A stretch of 64,000 nt of DNA from the NCBI RefSeq assembly GCF_023631325.1, contig NZ_JALQDG010000003.1, positions 124,001-188,000 of the forward strand. Direction: 5' to 3'. Below the pieces are notes generated by a model. That model saw only the letters and a program-made list of their open reading frames with translations. It was not told where the DNA came from and ran no database searches. The DNA comes from Caballeronia sp. INDeC2. GTDB lineage: Bacteria; Pseudomonadota; Gammaproteobacteria; Burkholderiales; Burkholderiaceae. Each line of letters begins with the position of its first letter. The first letter of the stretch is position 1. Below, one piece after another: positions 29,645 to 40,143 of the stretch. A program made the position numbers and the translations under genes.

Positions 29645-30271
29645 GAGCAGGGCAGGGCTGCAACGCAAGGCGTCGAAGCACGCGTCGATAAGGGCTTCGG
29701 CGTCGCGCGCCGGATGCACGATGTCCGGCAGCATCAGCGAATCGTGCAGGATGCCGGTGAAGAGACTGTGGAGCATGGTCGTCGCGCGGTTCGTGTCGAG
29801 CGTCGCGGGGAGCTGCTTCTTTTCGACGGCGTTGCGCAGCGCGCGCTCGATGCGCTCCATGCCGTCGCGCATGTTGTTCTGATGGCGCTCGCGCACCGGT
29901 CCCATTTCCTCGACGAACTCGCATTTCATGAAGAGGATGTCGAAGACGCGCCGGCGCTGCTCGTCGGCCGTGATGTTGCGCATGCACCAGACGAACAGCT
30001 CGCGAAGGCGCGTGAGCGGGTCTTCTTCCTTGCCGTCGAGCGTGCTTTCCACGAGTTCGTCGAGCGGCAACAGGCTGCGCTCGAACATCGCGTTGAAGAG
30101 ATCGCCCTTGTTGGCGAAGTGCCAGTAAATCGCGCCGCGCGTTACGCCCGCCGCCTGCGCAATGTCCGCCAGCGTCGTGCGCGACACGCCTTTTTCATAG
30201 AAGACGCGCTCGGCCGCGTCGAGCACCCGGTTTCGCGTCGCCTGTGCTTCTTCCTTGGTTCGTCTGACCAT
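29627..30271 (-). CDS. bpeR: TetR/AcrR-family repressor of the adjacent RND pump
   Basis: A 214-residue repressor. The N-terminal helix-turn-helix is in TTLADIAQAAGVTRGAIYWHFANKGDLF; the C-terminal TetR_C_2-type ligand domain matches AcrR/TtgR/BpeR proteins. The ATG at 30271 gives the standard MVRRTKEEA start of pump repressors. It is divergent from the MFP-RND-OMP operon, and an AcrR-like palindrome (30418-30441) lies between. The symbol is by analogy with Burkholderia BpeR. Confidence 0.88.
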   Translation of the reverse strand: MVRRTKEEAQATRNRVLDAAERVFYEKGVSRTTLADIAQAAGVTRGAIYWHFANKGDLFNAMFERSLLPLDELVESTLDGKEEDPLTRLRELFVWCMRNITADEQRRRVFDILFMKCEFVEEMGPVRERHQNNMRDGMERIERALRNAVEKKQLPATLDTNRATTMLHSLFTGILHDSLMLPDIVHPARDAEALIDACFDALRCSPALLLPASA

Positions 30272-30417
30272 ATCGTGCGGCCTTTCGGGCCGTCTGCTCC
30301 TGCTCTTGCTGCCGTTGAACGGCGCCTTCATGCGCCCTTGTCGAAGATCCGTCGACCGTAATCGATTCCCCCGAGCGATTCTTTCTCGCCGCCAATGGGG
30401 ATAAACACGTACCGTTT

Positions 30418-30441
30418 TATACATTCATCCACGAATGTATA
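30418..30441. promoter_or_regulatory. AcrR/BpeR-type operator palindrome
   Basis: TATACATTC (30418-30426) and GAATGTATA (30433-30441) are perfect inverted repeats with a 6-bp spacer. The half-site ACATTC/GAATGT is the same as in the E. coli AcrR box. Its place between the repressor and the pump fits an autoregulatory operator. Confidence 0.75.
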
Positions 30442-30631
30442 TACAATACCACCCGTTCGCCAATATTCACAAATTGCAGCCGACGAGCAGTTTCCGATTA
30501 AGCTTTCGTTTCCATTGCCCGTTCGGCCGTCCTTGGGCCACTGGCGGCGCTTCGAGCGTCGCGCACGGGCATGAAACGCCGGCGCTGGCCGGCGGCACCG
30601 CTCAATCGTCGGACAAGTTTTGTTTATTGGC

Positions 30632-30685
30632 AGCGTCCTGAAGGACGCTCGTGCGCGGCATTGCCCGGGGAAGGCCGCCGCGCAC
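30632..30685 (+). other. Two tandem hairpins in the efflux operon leader
   Basis: AGCGTCCT/AGGACGCT (30632-30649) is a perfect 8-bp stem. GTGCGCGG/CCGCGCAC (30651-30658 with 30678-30685) is a second one. They end 35 nt before the bpeA start and could influence leader stability or termination; no T-run follows. Confidence 0.5.
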
Positions 30686-30720
30686 CTACTTCACTCTCAG
30701 TCTTAGACAGAGGTCGCTCC

Positions 30721-31971
30721 ATGCGCGTCGAACGGGTTCCACTCCGCTTATTCACCGCCGCGACGGCTGCCGTGTTCCTGGCAGCGTGCGGACAAAAACA
30801 ATCAGCGCCGCCGCCGCAAACGCCCGAAGTGGGCGTCGTCACCGTGCAGCCGACTAGCGTGCCGGTCGTCGTCGATTTGCCGGGCCGCACCAACGCCTAT
30901 CTCGTCGCGCAAGTGCGCGCCCGGGTAGATGGCATCGTGCTGCGCCGTGAATTCACGGAAGGCTCCGAGGTCAAGGCCGGTCAGCGGCTCTACAAGATCG
31001 ATCCGGCGCCGTACATCGCCGCGTTGAACAACGCGAAGGCGTCATTGGCGAAGGCGCAGGCGAACGTCGCATCGCAGAACGCGCTCGTGTCGCGCTACAA
31101 GATCCTCGTCGCGGCCAATGCCGTGTCGAAGCAGGACTACGACAACGCCGTGGCCGCGCAAGGCCAGGCCGTCGCGGATGTCGCGGCGGGCAAGGCATCG
31201 GTCGATACCGCGCAGATCAACCTCGGCTACACCGACGTCGTCTCGCCGATCACCGGCCGCACCGGCTTGTCGCAGGTCACGCCGGGCGCGTATGTGCAGG
31301 CGAGCGCCGCGACGCTGCTCACGACCGTGCAGCAGCTCGATCCGATCTACGTCGATCTGACGCAATCGAGCGTCGAGGGCCTCCAGTTGCGCAGGCAGAT
31401 TCAGGAAGGCCGCCTGCAGACCGAAGGCATCCACGCCGCGAAGGTCACGCTCGTGCTCGAAGACGGCCGCACCTATACCGAGCAGGGCAAGCTGCAGTTC
31501 TCCGACGTGAGCGTCGACCAGAGCACCGGTTCGGTGACCGTGCGCGCGATCTTCCAGAACAAGGACCGCGTGCTGCTGCCGGGCATGTTCGTGCGGGCGC
31601 GCATCCAGGAAGGGATGAACGACCACGCGCTCGTGGTGCCGCAGATCGGTGTCACGCATGACCAGAAGGGCACGCCGACCGCGCTCGTCGTCAACAAGGA
31701 CGACAAGGTCGAACTGCGTCAGCTCGTCACGAGCGCGACGTTCGGCAACAACTGGGTGGTCGACAGCGGCCTGAACGCGGGCGATCGGGTGATCGTGAAC
31801 GGCGTGGAGAAGGCGAAGCCCGGCATGCAAGTGAAGCCGGTCGACGCGAAATTCCCCTACCCGGTAGCCGCCTCGGACGGGCAAGCGGCATCCGCGCCGG
31901 GCGCCGCCGCTCCTGCGAACGCAAGCGGCGCGAGCGGTGCGCAGGCCGCATCGGCCGCTTCGGGCGCGTAA
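30721..31971 (+). CDS. bpeA: RND efflux periplasmic adaptor lipoprotein (AcrA/BpeA family)
   Basis: A 416-residue membrane fusion protein. A lipoprotein signal ends FLAACGQ with Cys near residue 23. The lipoyl/barrel-sandwich halves (VDGIVLRREFTEGSEVKAGQ and YTDVVSPITGRTG) flank an alpha-hairpin; a beta-barrel follows. The C-terminal 40 residues are a low-complexity Ala/Ser/Gly tail. The ATG at 30721 is chosen because the signal begins there. It links the inner-membrane pump to the outer-membrane channel. Confidence 0.9.
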   Translation: MRVERVPLRLFTAATAAVFLAACGQKQSAPPPQTPEVGVVTVQPTSVPVVVDLPGRTNAYLVAQVRARVDGIVLRREFTEGSEVKAGQRLYKIDPAPYIAALNNAKASLAKAQANVASQNALVSRYKILVAANAVSKQDYDNAVAAQGQAVADVAAGKASVDTAQINLGYTDVVSPITGRTGLSQVTPGAYVQASAATLLTTVQQLDPIYVDLTQSSVEGLQLRRQIQEGRLQTEGIHAAKVTLVLEDGRTYTEQGKLQFSDVSVDQSTGSVTVRAIFQNKDRVLLPGMFVRARIQEGMNDHALVVPQIGVTHDQKGTPTALVVNKDDKVELRQLVTSATFGNNWVVDSGLNAGDRVIVNGVEKAKPGMQVKPVDAKFPYPVAASDGQAASAPGAAAPANASGASGAQAASAASGA

Positions 31972-31989
31972 CAACAGGGAGCCTGTTAC

Positions 31990-34900
31990 ATGGCAAAGTT
32001 TTTTATCGATCGACCGATCTTCGCGTGGGTGATCGCGATCATCCTGATGCTGGCGGGGATGGCGTCGATCTTCACGCTACCGGTCGCCCAGTATCCGACG
32101 ATCGCGCCGCCTGCGATCCAGATCAGCGCGACGTATCCGGGCGCATCCGCGAGCACCGTCGAAAACACGGTGACGCAGGTGATCGAGCAGCAGATGACCG
32201 GTCTCGACCACTTGCTGTATCTGTCGTCCACATCCGATGACTCGGGCACGGCCACCGTCACGCTGACGTTCGCGGCGGGCACGAACCCGGACATCGCGCA
32301 GGTGCAGGTGCAGAACAAGCTGCAGCTCGCCACGCCGCTCCTGCCGCAGGTCGTGCAGCAGCTCGGCACGAAGGTCACGAAGTCGAGTTCGAGCTTCCTG
32401 CTCGTGCTCGCGTTCGTGTCCGAAGACGGCAGCATGAGCAAGTACGACCTCGCGAACTACGTGGCGTCGAACGTGGCGGATCCGCTCTCGCGTATCGACG
32501 GCGTGGGTACAACGACGCTGTTCGGCTCGCAGTACGCAATGCGCGTCTGGCTCGATGCGACCAAGCTCACGAACTACTCGCTCACGCCTGTCGACGTGAA
32601 GAACGCCATCACCAATCAGAACGTGCAGGTGGCGGCGGGCGGTCTCGGCGGCACGCCGGCGGTTGCGGGGCAGATGCTCCAGGCGACGATCACGGAAGCG
32701 ACGCTGCTGCGCACGCCCGAGCAGTTCGGCAACATCCTGCTGAAGGTCAATCAGGACGGCTCGCAAGTGCGCCTGAAGGATGTCTCGAAGATCGAGCTCG
32801 GCGGCGAAAACTACAACTTCGACACGAAGTACAACGGGCAGCCGACAGCCGGCTTCGGTATCCAGCTCGCGACGGGCGCGAACGCGCTGCAGACCGCGAA
32901 GCTCGTGCGCCAGAAGATCGACGATCTGTCGAAGTACTTCCCGCACGGGCTGGTCGTGAAGTATCCGTACGACACGACGCCGTTCGTGCGCCTGTCGATC
33001 GAGGAAGTGGTCAAGACGCTGATCGAAGGTATCGTGCTCGTGTTCCTCGTGATGTATCTGTTCCTGCAGAACCTGCGGGCGACGATCATCCCGACGATCG
33101 CGGTGCCGGTCGTTCTGCTCGGCACGTTCGCGATCATGTCGGCGGTTGGCTTCTCGATCAACGTGCTGTCGATGTTCGGCCTCGTGCTGGCAATCGGCCT
33201 GCTGGTCGACGATGCGATCGTGGTCGTGGAAAACGTCGAGCGGGTGATGTCCGAGGAGCACTTGTCGCCACGCGACGCGACCCGCAAGGCGATGGGCCAG
33301 ATCACCGGCGCGCTGATCGGCGTGGCGCTCGTGCTGTCGGCTGTGTTCGTGCCGGTGGCGTTCTCGGGCGGCTCGGTCGGCGCGATCTACCGGCAGTTCT
33401 CGCTGACGATCGTCGCGGCGATGGTGCTGTCCGTGATGGTCGCGCTGATTCTCACGCCGGCGCTGTGCGCGACGATCCTGAAGCCGCATCCGGAAGGGCA
33501 TCAGCCCGAGAAGAAGGGCTTCTTCGGCTGGTTCAACCGCACCTTCAACAAGAGCCAGGAGAAGTACCACAGCGGCGTGCAGCATGTGATCCGGCGCTCG
33601 GGGCGCTGGCTTATCATCTATATCGTCGTGATCGTCGCGGTGGGCATGCTGTTCCTGCGTCTGCCAAAGTCGTTCCTGCCCGATGAAGACCAGGGAACGA
33701 TGTTCGTGCTCGTGCAGGCGCCGGCCGGCTCCACGCAGGAATACACGGCGCATGTGCTGAAGGACGTGCAGGACTATCTGCTGAAGGACGAGAAGCCGAT
33801 CGTCGAATCGGTGTTCACGGTGAACGGCTTCTCGTTCGCGGGACGCGGCCAGAATTCCGGTCTCGTGTTCGTGCGGATGAAGGAATACGCGGACCGCCAG
33901 CACAGCGACCAGAAGGTGCAGGCGCTCGTCGGGCGAATGTTCATGCACTTCGCGCCCTACAAGGACGCGATGATCTTCCCGGTCAATCCGCCTTCGATTC
34001 CCGAACTCGGCACGGCGGCGGGCTTCGACTTCGAGCTGCAGGACCGCGGAGGCCTCGGTCACGCAAAGCTGATGGAAGCGCGCAACATGCTGCTCGGCAT
34101 GGCGTCGAAGGACGCGACGCTCGCGCAGGTGCGCCCGAACGGCCTGAACGACACGCCGCAGTTCAAGGTGAACATCGACCGCGAGAAAGCCAACGCGCTC
34201 GGCGTCGCGATCTCGGACATCGACCAGACGTTCTCGATCGCGTGGGCGTCGCAATACATCAACAACTTCCTCGACGTCGATAACCGGATCAAGAAGGTCT
34301 ACGTGCAGGGCGACGGTCCGTTCCGCATGAATCCGGACGACATGAACAAGTGGTACGTGCGCAATGGCTCCGGGACGATGGTGCCGTTCGGCGCGTTCGC
34401 GACCGGCAACTGGACCTACGGTTCGCCGAAACTCGAGCGCTACAACGGTATCTCGGCGGTGGAAATCCAGGGCGCGGCCGCGCCGGGCAAGTCGACCGGT
34501 CAGGCAATGACGGCAATGGAAGCGATCGCCGCGAAGCTGCCGGCGGGTATCGGCTACGAGTGGACGGGGCTGTCGTATCAGGAACGTCAGTCGGGTTCGC
34601 AGGCGCCGATCCTGTACGGCATCTCGATCCTCGTCGTGTTCCTCTGTCTCGCGGCGCTGTACGAAAGCTGGTCGATTCCGTTCTCGGTCATCATGGTCGT
34701 GCCGCTCGGCGTGCTCGGCGCGCTGCTCGCCGCGACGCTGCGTGGTCTGGAAAACGACGTGTTCTTTCAGGTCGGCCTATTGACGACGGTGGGTCTGTCG
34801 GCGAAGAACGCGATTCTGATCGTGGAGTTCGCGCGCGAACTGCGCATGCAGGGCATGTCGACGGTGGAAGCTGCGATGGAAGCGGCGCGCTTGCGGTTGC

Positions 34901-35172
34901 GCCCGATTCTGATGACGTCGCTCGCGTTCATTCTCGGCGTGATGCCGCTCGCGATCAGTAACGGCGCGGGTTCGGCGAGCCAGCACGCAATCGGCACCGG
35001 CGTGATCGGCGGCATGTTGACCGCGACCTTCCTCGCGATTTTCATGATCCCGATGTTCTTCGTCGTGATCTCGAAATTCAGCAAGAGCAAGGACGTGCCG
35101 TCGCCGGGTACATCGGGTGATTTCGAAGGTCCGCATGGCTCGCAGAATGGCTCCGATAAGGAAGGACATTGA
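31990..35172 (+). CDS. bpeB: RND multidrug efflux transporter, inner-membrane subunit (AcrB/BpeB family)
   Basis: A 1060-residue proton-driven pump of the HAE1 type. It starts [17 protein letters not shown] and has 12 predicted helices and two large periplasmic loops. The TM4 motif [18 protein letters not shown] carries the two proton-relay aspartates, and the [17 protein letters not shown] helix is the TM10 counterpart with its lysine. Sequence closely resembles BpeB of B. pseudomallei as I recall it. It lies 18 bp after bpeA and 1 bp before the outer-membrane gene. Confidence 0.95.
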   Translation: MAKFFIDRPIFAWVIAIILMLAGMASIFTLPVAQYPTIAPPAIQISATYPGASASTVENTVTQVIEQQMTGLDHLLYLSSTSDDSGTATVTLTFAAGTNPDIAQVQVQNKLQLATPLLPQVVQQLGTKVTKSSSSFLLVLAFVSEDGSMSKYDLANYVASNVADPLSRIDGVGTTTLFGSQYAMRVWLDATKLTNYSLTPVDVKNAITNQNVQVAAGGLGGTPAVAGQMLQATITEATLLRTPEQFGNILLKVNQDGSQVRLKDVSKIELGGENYNFDTKYNGQPTAGFGIQLATGANALQTAKLVRQKIDDLSKYFPHGLVVKYPYDTTPFVRLSIEEVVKTLIEGIVLVFLVMYLFLQNLRATIIPTIAVPVVLLGTFAIMSAVGFSINVLSMFGLVLAIGLLVDDAIVVVENVERVMSEEHLSPRDATRKAMGQITGALIGVALVLSAVFVPVAFSGGSVGAIYRQFSLTIVAAMVLSVMVALILTPALCATILKPHPEGHQPEKKGFFGWFNRTFNKSQEKYHSGVQHVIRRSGRWLIIYIVVIVAVGMLFLRLPKSFLPDEDQGTMFVLVQAPAGSTQEYTAHVLKDVQDYLLKDEKPIVESVFTVNGFSFAGRGQNSGLVFVRMKEYADRQHSDQKVQALVGRMFMHFAPYKDAMIFPVNPPSIPELGTAAGFDFELQDRGGLGHAKLMEARNMLLGMASKDATLAQVRPNGLNDTPQFKVNIDREKANALGVAISDIDQTFSIAWASQYINNFLDVDNRIKKVYVQGDGPFRMNPDDMNKWYVRNGSGTMVPFGAFATGNWTYGSPKLERYNGISAVEIQGAAAPGKSTGQAMTAMEAIAAKLPAGIGYEWTGLSYQERQSGSQAPILYGISILVVFLCLAALYESWSIPFSVIMVVPLGVLGALLAATLRGLENDVFFQVGLLTTVGLSAKNAILIVEFARELRMQGMSTVEAAMEAARLRLRPILMTSLAFILGVMPLAISNGAGSASQHAIGTGVIGGMLTATFLAIFMIPMFFVVISKFSKSKDVPSPGTSGDFEGPHGSQNGSDKEGH

Positions 35173-35173
35173 A

Positions 35174-36703
35174 ATGCTTAAACATTCCTTGATCGCGGCC
35201 GCCGTGGCGGTATTCGCCGCGGGCTGCACGCTCCAGCCGAAATACGAGCAGCCCGCCGCGCCCGTCGCGCAGACGTTTCCCGAAGGCGGCGTGTACGCGA
35301 ACCAGCCGGACGCGTCGTCGTCGGCGAGCAACGGCCGCACCGCGAACGGGCAGAGCGCGCCCGAGATCGGCTGGCGCGATTTCTTCGCCGATGCACGTTT
35401 GCAGCGGATCGTCGAGCTCGCGCTGAAGAACAATCGCGACTTGCGCGTCTCGGTGCTCAACGTCGAGGCGGCGCGCGCGCAGTATCAGATCACGCGCGCC
35501 GGCCTCTTTCCGACGCTCGAAGGCGCCGCGTCGCAGAGCAAGCAGCGCACGCCGCGGAATCTGTCGTTCTTCGACCGGACGATTTCCAACACGTATTCGG
35601 TCGGCCTGAACGCGTCGTGGGAAATCGACTTCTTCGGGCGCATCCGGAGCCTGAAGGACCAGGCGCTCGCGCAATATCTGTCGACTGCGGAATCCCGCAA
35701 GGCGGCGGAGATCGCGCTGGTGTCGTCGGTGGCGGATCAGTATCTGACGATGCTCGCCTACGACGATCAGCTCACCGTCACGCAGAACACGCTGAAGACG
35801 GCGCAGGAGTCGTTCCGCATCACGAAGCTGCAGTACGACAACGGCACGGGCACCGAGCTGGACTTGCGTCAGTCGGAAGGCGTCGTCGAAGAGGCGCAGG
35901 CGAATCTGCAGACGCAATCGCGTTTGCGCGCGCAGGCGGAAAACGCGCTGGTGCTGCTCGTGGGCGAACCCTTGCCCGCGGATCTGCCGGCCGGCATGCC
36001 GCTCGACACGCAGAACCTGCTCTCGGACATTCCGGCGGGCCTGCCGTCCGATCTTCTGACGCGCCGTCCCGACATCGCGGCGGCGGAGCAGTCGCTGCTC
36101 GCGGCCAACGCGAACATCGGCGCGGCGCGCGCAGCGTTCTTCCCGCGCGTGTCGCTGACGGGCAGCTTCGGCACGCTGTCGCCGACGCTCGGCGGGCTCT
36201 TCAAGCCCGGTTCGGCTGCATGGTCGTTCGCGCCGCAGATCACGGTGCCGATCTTCGAGGGCGGTCAGAACAGGGCCAACCTCGATCTGGCGAACGTGCA
36301 GAAGCGCATCGAGATCGCCAACTACGAGAAGGCGATCCAGACCGCGTTCCGCGAAGTCGCGGACGGGCTCGCCGCGCGCGGCACGTTCGACGAGCAGATC
36401 AAGTCGCTCGAGCGTTTCGTGAACTCTCAGAGCCGGCGTCTGGAGTTGTCGGATCTGCGCTATCGCAACGGCGTGGACAGCTATCTTTCCGTGCTGACCG
36501 CGCAGACGGCGCTATACGACGCGCAGCAGTTGCTGATCACGGCGCGGCTGAATCGCCTGACCAACCTCGTCGACCTGTATCAGTTCATGGGCGGCGGATG
36601 GATCGAGCGTTCCGGCGAAGCGCCGCGCCCGGCGGATGCGCCCGTCGATTACGGCTCCGAGAGCGCGCCGCCGCAACCGGCCTCGGCCCCCGCGGCGAGC
36701 TGA
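35174..36703 (+). CDS. oprB: RND efflux outer-membrane lipoprotein channel (OprB/OprM, NodT family)
   Basis: A 509-residue TolC-like channel with a lipoprotein signal ending FAAGCTLQPKYEQP. The two repeated OEP domains contain SWEIDFFGRIRSLKDQALA and the RRPDIAAAEQSLLAANANIGAARAAFFP block. The ATG at 35174 follows AAGGA inside the end of bpeB. It is the third gene of a single operon ended by the terminator at 36727-36753. The symbol is by analogy with BpeAB-OprB. Confidence 0.92.
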   Translation: MLKHSLIAAAVAVFAAGCTLQPKYEQPAAPVAQTFPEGGVYANQPDASSSASNGRTANGQSAPEIGWRDFFADARLQRIVELALKNNRDLRVSVLNVEAARAQYQITRAGLFPTLEGAASQSKQRTPRNLSFFDRTISNTYSVGLNASWEIDFFGRIRSLKDQALAQYLSTAESRKAAEIALVSSVADQYLTMLAYDDQLTVTQNTLKTAQESFRITKLQYDNGTGTELDLRQSEGVVEEAQANLQTQSRLRAQAENALVLLVGEPLPADLPAGMPLDTQNLLSDIPAGLPSDLLTRRPDIAAAEQSLLAANANIGAARAAFFPRVSLTGSFGTLSPTLGGLFKPGSAAWSFAPQITVPIFEGGQNRANLDLANVQKRIEIANYEKAIQTAFREVADGLAARGTFDEQIKSLERFVNSQSRRLELSDLRYRNGVDSYLSVLTAQTALYDAQQLLITARLNRLTNLVDLYQFMGGGWIERSGEAPRPADAPVDYGSESAPPQPASAPAAS

Positions 36704-36726
36704 ACTGCCCCGACGTGATGCACACG

Positions 36727-36753
36727 AAGCCCGGCCGAGCGCCGGGCTTTTTC
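36727..36753 (+). terminator. Rho-independent terminator of the efflux operon
   Basis: AAGCCCGGC (36727-36735) and GCCGGGCTT (36741-36749) form a perfect 9-bp stem with a 5-nt loop, followed by TTTC. Confidence 0.88.
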
Positions 36754-36790
36754 TTGTGTCCTTTCGGCGATCGTGACTAATTAGTTAACC

Positions 36791-36820
36791 AAAAAAAACG
36801 CCGCAGCTTTCACCACGGCG
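36791..36820 (-). terminator. Terminator of the NCS2 permease gene
   Basis: On the minus strand CGCCG...CGGCG (36816-36820 with 36799-36803) forms a small stem followed by eight T residues (36791-36798). It is placed 45 nt after the permease stop codon. Confidence 0.7.
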
Positions 36821-36864
36821 CCCAACGCAAACACCCAACAAGCACTTCCAGGATTACGACATCT

Positions 36865-38256
36865 TCAGTGCGCATCCCCTGCATGGGCCGCGCCTTCGAA
36901 CTCATGCGCAGCTTCACGCGCATCCCGCCGCGCATCGCGTTCCTTGCGCACGCCGTTGAACACGATGTTCAACACGACCGCCGACACCGACGCCAGCAAA
37001 ATCCCGCTATGGAGAATCGGCTCCAGTGCGTGCGGCAGTTGCGTGAAGAACTTCGGCGCGACGACCGGCACCATGCCCATCCCGACGCTCACCGCGACGA
37101 TGAACAGGTTGTGCTGGTTCTTCGAGAAGTCCACGCGCGCCAGCGTCTTGATGCCGTTCGCCGCGACCATGCCGAACATCACGATGCCCGCGCCGCCGAG
37201 CACGAACGGCGGCACCGACGCCACGACCTGCGCCATCTTCGGAAAGAGACCGAGGACGACGAGAATCACGCCGCCCGTCGCGCAGACGAAGCGGCTCTTC
37301 ACGCCCGTCACGCCGATCAGGCCGACGTTCTGCGAAAACGACGTATGCGGGAACGAGTTGAAGATGCCGCCGATCAGCGTGCCGAGTCCATCGACACGCA
37401 GGCCGCGCACGAGCGCCTTCTGATCGACCGGACGCTCGACGAGATCGCCGACCGCGAGGAACATGCCCGTCGATTCGATGAAGGTGACGAACATGACGAT
37501 GACCATCGTCGCGACGGAGAGCGCATCGAAATGCGGCATGCCGAAGTGGAACGGCAGCACGATGCCGACCCACGGTGCGTGCGCGACGCCATCCATGTTC
37601 ACACGGCCGAGCAGCGCGGCGATGACGAAGCCCGCGACGATCCCGAGCAGCACCGAAATATTCGCGATGAAGCCGCGCGCGAACTTGTTGATGAGCAGGA
37701 TCAGCGAGAGCACGACGAGCGACAGCAGCAGAAACACCGGATTGCCGTATTCGGGATTGCCGACGCCGCCCGCCGCCCAGTTGATGCCGACGCCCATCAG
37801 CGAGAGACCGATCACCGCGATCACGGTGCCGACCACGACCGGCGGAAAGAAGCGCAACAGCTTGCCGATCATCGGCGCGAGGAAGATGCCGATCACGCCC
37901 GCCGCGATGGTCGCGCCGAACACGTCGAGAATGCCGAGCGAGGGATCGGTGCCGATCGCGACCATTGGGCCGACCGCCGCGAACGTGCAGCCCATGATGA
38001 CCGGCAGGCGAATGCCGAAGATCCACAGCCCGAGCGTCTGAATCAAGGTGGCGACGCCGCACGAGAACAAATCGGCGCTGATGAGGAACGCGACCTGGTC
38101 TTTCGGCAGTCCCATCGCCGCGCCGAGAATGAGGGGCACCGCGACCGCGCCCGCGTACATCACGAGAACGTGCTGTATGCCGAGGGTCAGCAACTGACCG
38201 GCGGGCAGCCGTTCGTCGCACGGGTGCACGGACGGATTCACCGAACTTGAAGCCAT
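36865..38256 (-). CDS. NCS2-family nucleobase (xanthine/uracil-type) permease
   Basis: A 463-residue inner-membrane symporter with about 12-14 helices. The NCS2 family signature region around ATLIQTLGLWIFGIRLPVIMG, the FIESTGMFLAVGDLVERPVD segment and GIFNSFPHTSFSQNVGLI match nucleobase:cation symporter 2 proteins; resemblance is strongest to purine (xanthine/urate) permeases, though uracil cannot be excluded. No catabolic genes for purines are adjacent. Confidence 0.88.
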   Translation of the reverse strand: MASSSVNPSVHPCDERLPAGQLLTLGIQHVLVMYAGAVAVPLILGAAMGLPKDQVAFLISADLFSCGVATLIQTLGLWIFGIRLPVIMGCTFAAVGPMVAIGTDPSLGILDVFGATIAAGVIGIFLAPMIGKLLRFFPPVVVGTVIAVIGLSLMGVGINWAAGGVGNPEYGNPVFLLLSLVVLSLILLINKFARGFIANISVLLGIVAGFVIAALLGRVNMDGVAHAPWVGIVLPFHFGMPHFDALSVATMVIVMFVTFIESTGMFLAVGDLVERPVDQKALVRGLRVDGLGTLIGGIFNSFPHTSFSQNVGLIGVTGVKSRFVCATGGVILVVLGLFPKMAQVVASVPPFVLGGAGIVMFGMVAANGIKTLARVDFSKNQHNLFIVAVSVGMGMVPVVAPKFFTQLPHALEPILHSGILLASVSAVVLNIVFNGVRKERDARRDAREAAHEFEGAAHAGDAH

Positions 38257-38589
38257 GTCTCTCTCCTATGTACCTTCCATTTGAATGGCCTCCAAGGTAA
38301 GTGCATCGGAACGCGCGAACAAGACCACCCGGCGCTATACATCGCGTTTGCGCGTCGATATGGGTTTCGCGCGCCACCGATGGCGCGAACATGCGCAAGC
38401 CCTTGTCGCAAGGGGTTTGGCGCACATCGCGGGAAATTCGTCGCGTGACGAAAGGTCGCTTTCTTCGACCGCTCGTTATGATGTTCATCAGACGGCGCGT
38501 ATAGTCCGTTTTTCGTGTTCATCGCGTGATCGCGGGGTATACCCGCGTTTTGCGCGTTTTCCCTGACGTGTTTTCAGACTCGGAATCCC
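38257..38589. promoter_or_regulatory. Divergent NCS2 / xylB regulatory region
   Basis: A 333-bp gap without a supported gene. Two compact palindromes stand out: CCCTTG-TCG-CAAGGG (38401-38415) and CGCGGG-GTATA-CCCGCG (38531-38547). The latter ends 42 bp before the xylB start and could be an operator. Confidence 0.4.
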
Positions 38590-40035
38590 ATGCGTTTCTT
38601 AGGCATCGATCTCGGTACGGGCTCCTTGAAACTCGCCATCGTCGACGAAGACGGGCGCGAAACCGCAACGTCGAGCGCGGCCTATCCGGTGACGAGCGCG
38701 CAGCCCGGCTGGGCCGAAACCACCGTCGATGCGTGGTACTCCGCGCTCGTCGGCGCTGCTTCACGCCTACCCGCGAACGAGCGTGAAGCGGTGAGCGCAA
38801 TCGGCTTTTCCGGGCAGATGCACGGCGTCGTGCCGACCGCCGCCGATGGCCACGCGCTGCGCGCCGCGATGCTCTGGCCCGACACGCGCGCCCGCGATCT
38901 GCTCGACGCATGGCGCGAGCCGCAGCCGAATCCGGTCGCGCCCGGCATGGCGGGGCCGCTGCTGCGTTGGTTGGCATCTCACGAACCGAAGATTGCGGAC
39001 GCCACGCGCTGGGCGCTGCAGCCGAAGGACTGGTTGCGCGTGAAGCTCGGCGGAACCGCTCCTGCCCACTTCGTCACCGATGCATCCGATGCCTGCGCGA
39101 CCGCGCTCGCGGCGCCATCGGGCGAATGGGACGATGCGCTCATCGACGCGCTCGGTTTGCCGCGCCGATGGTTCGCGCCGCTGGCGGCATCGCATGAAAC
39201 GAGCGGCGTGTTGTCGGCGCAAGCGGCGGACGCGCTCGGCTTGCGCGCGGGCATTCCGATGGCCGTCGGCGCGGGCGATACGCCGTGCGCCGCGCTCGGC
39301 AGCGGGCTGTCGGCCGACGGCGACGCGCTGCTCACCACCGGCACCGGCGGCCAGATTGTCGTGATGTGCGCCGATGCGCCCGCGCCCGTGCACGGCCTGC
39401 ACACGTATCGCGCGGCCACGGGCGCGTGGTATCGCATGGCGGCGATGCAGAATGTCGGCGTCGCGCTGGAAGCGGTGCGCGGCTGGCTCGGCTACGCGTC
39501 GTGGCCACAGGCCTACAACGATGCCTTCGCCGCGAACGCCAGCGCATCCGTGAGCTTCCTGCCGTACTTGAGCGGTGAGCGTTCTCCGTGGATGAACCCC
39601 GACGCGCGCGGCGGCTGGCTCGGACTCGGCCTCGACGACACACGCGGCACGATGATGCGCGCCGCGTTCGAAGGCGTGGCATTCGCATTGCGTGCCGGAC
39701 TGGACGCGATTCGCGCGAACGGCGCGCCGCTCGATTCGATGCTGCTAGCGGGCGGCGGCTCCGTCGATGCGCGCTGGCGGCAGTTGCTCGCCGACGCGTT
39801 GCGCGTCGAGCTGCACGCCGTCGATTGCCCGAACGCGGCGACGCGAGGCGCGGCGATTCTCGGCGGCATCGCGGCGGGCCATTGGCGCATCGGCGATCTC
39901 GCATCGCTCGCACCCACGGCGACGCTCGTCGCGACGCCGCGTGCGAACGCATCGCTCGACGCACGGCTCGCGCGTTTCATCGATCTGTACAAGCGCGCCG
40001 AAGACTGGTTCACGATCGGGCGCGAGTCCGCTTAA
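38590..40035 (+). CDS. xylB: Xylulokinase (FGGY family)
   Basis: A 481-residue kinase phosphorylating D-xylulose. The N-terminal FLGIDLGTGSLKLAIVDEDG and SGQMHGVV, the SGERSPWMNPDARGGWLGL block and LLAGGGSVDARWRQLLADAL are typical. A second xylulokinase-like gene is cut off at the right end of this window. No xylose isomerase or transporter is adjacent; the AGE-family isomerase follows 108 bp later. Confidence 0.9.
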   Translation: MRFLGIDLGTGSLKLAIVDEDGRETATSSAAYPVTSAQPGWAETTVDAWYSALVGAASRLPANEREAVSAIGFSGQMHGVVPTAADGHALRAAMLWPDTRARDLLDAWREPQPNPVAPGMAGPLLRWLASHEPKIADATRWALQPKDWLRVKLGGTAPAHFVTDASDACATALAAPSGEWDDALIDALGLPRRWFAPLAASHETSGVLSAQAADALGLRAGIPMAVGAGDTPCAALGSGLSADGDALLTTGTGGQIVVMCADAPAPVHGLHTYRAATGAWYRMAAMQNVGVALEAVRGWLGYASWPQAYNDAFAANASASVSFLPYLSGERSPWMNPDARGGWLGLGLDDTRGTMMRAAFEGVAFALRAGLDAIRANGAPLDSMLLAGGGSVDARWRQLLADALRVELHAVDCPNAATRGAAILGGIAAGHWRIGDLASLAPTATLVATPRANASLDARLARFIDLYKRAEDWFTIGRESA

Positions 40036-40143
40036 ACTTTCGTAGCTTCGACCCCGATGTCATTCGCGTCGGGGATCATGAAGCGTCGCTTCATATGAGC
40101 GGTAACCGAAGCGCGCTTCGTCAAGACAACGTCAAACTCAGCC

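Larger units (their letters stand above)
30272..30720. promoter_or_regulatory. Divergent repressor/efflux regulatory region
   Basis: A 449-bp non-coding region between the TetR gene and the efflux operon. It contains the AcrR-type palindrome at 30418-30441, AT-rich promoter-like sequence around it, and two tandem hairpins close to the first efflux gene (30632-30685). The short open frames here lack ribosome sites or protein-like features. Confidence 0.7.

Noticed and set aside
30435..30641. Short plus-strand frame in the efflux regulatory region
   Set aside because: No ribosome site or recognisable sequence; it overlaps the operator and leader hairpins.
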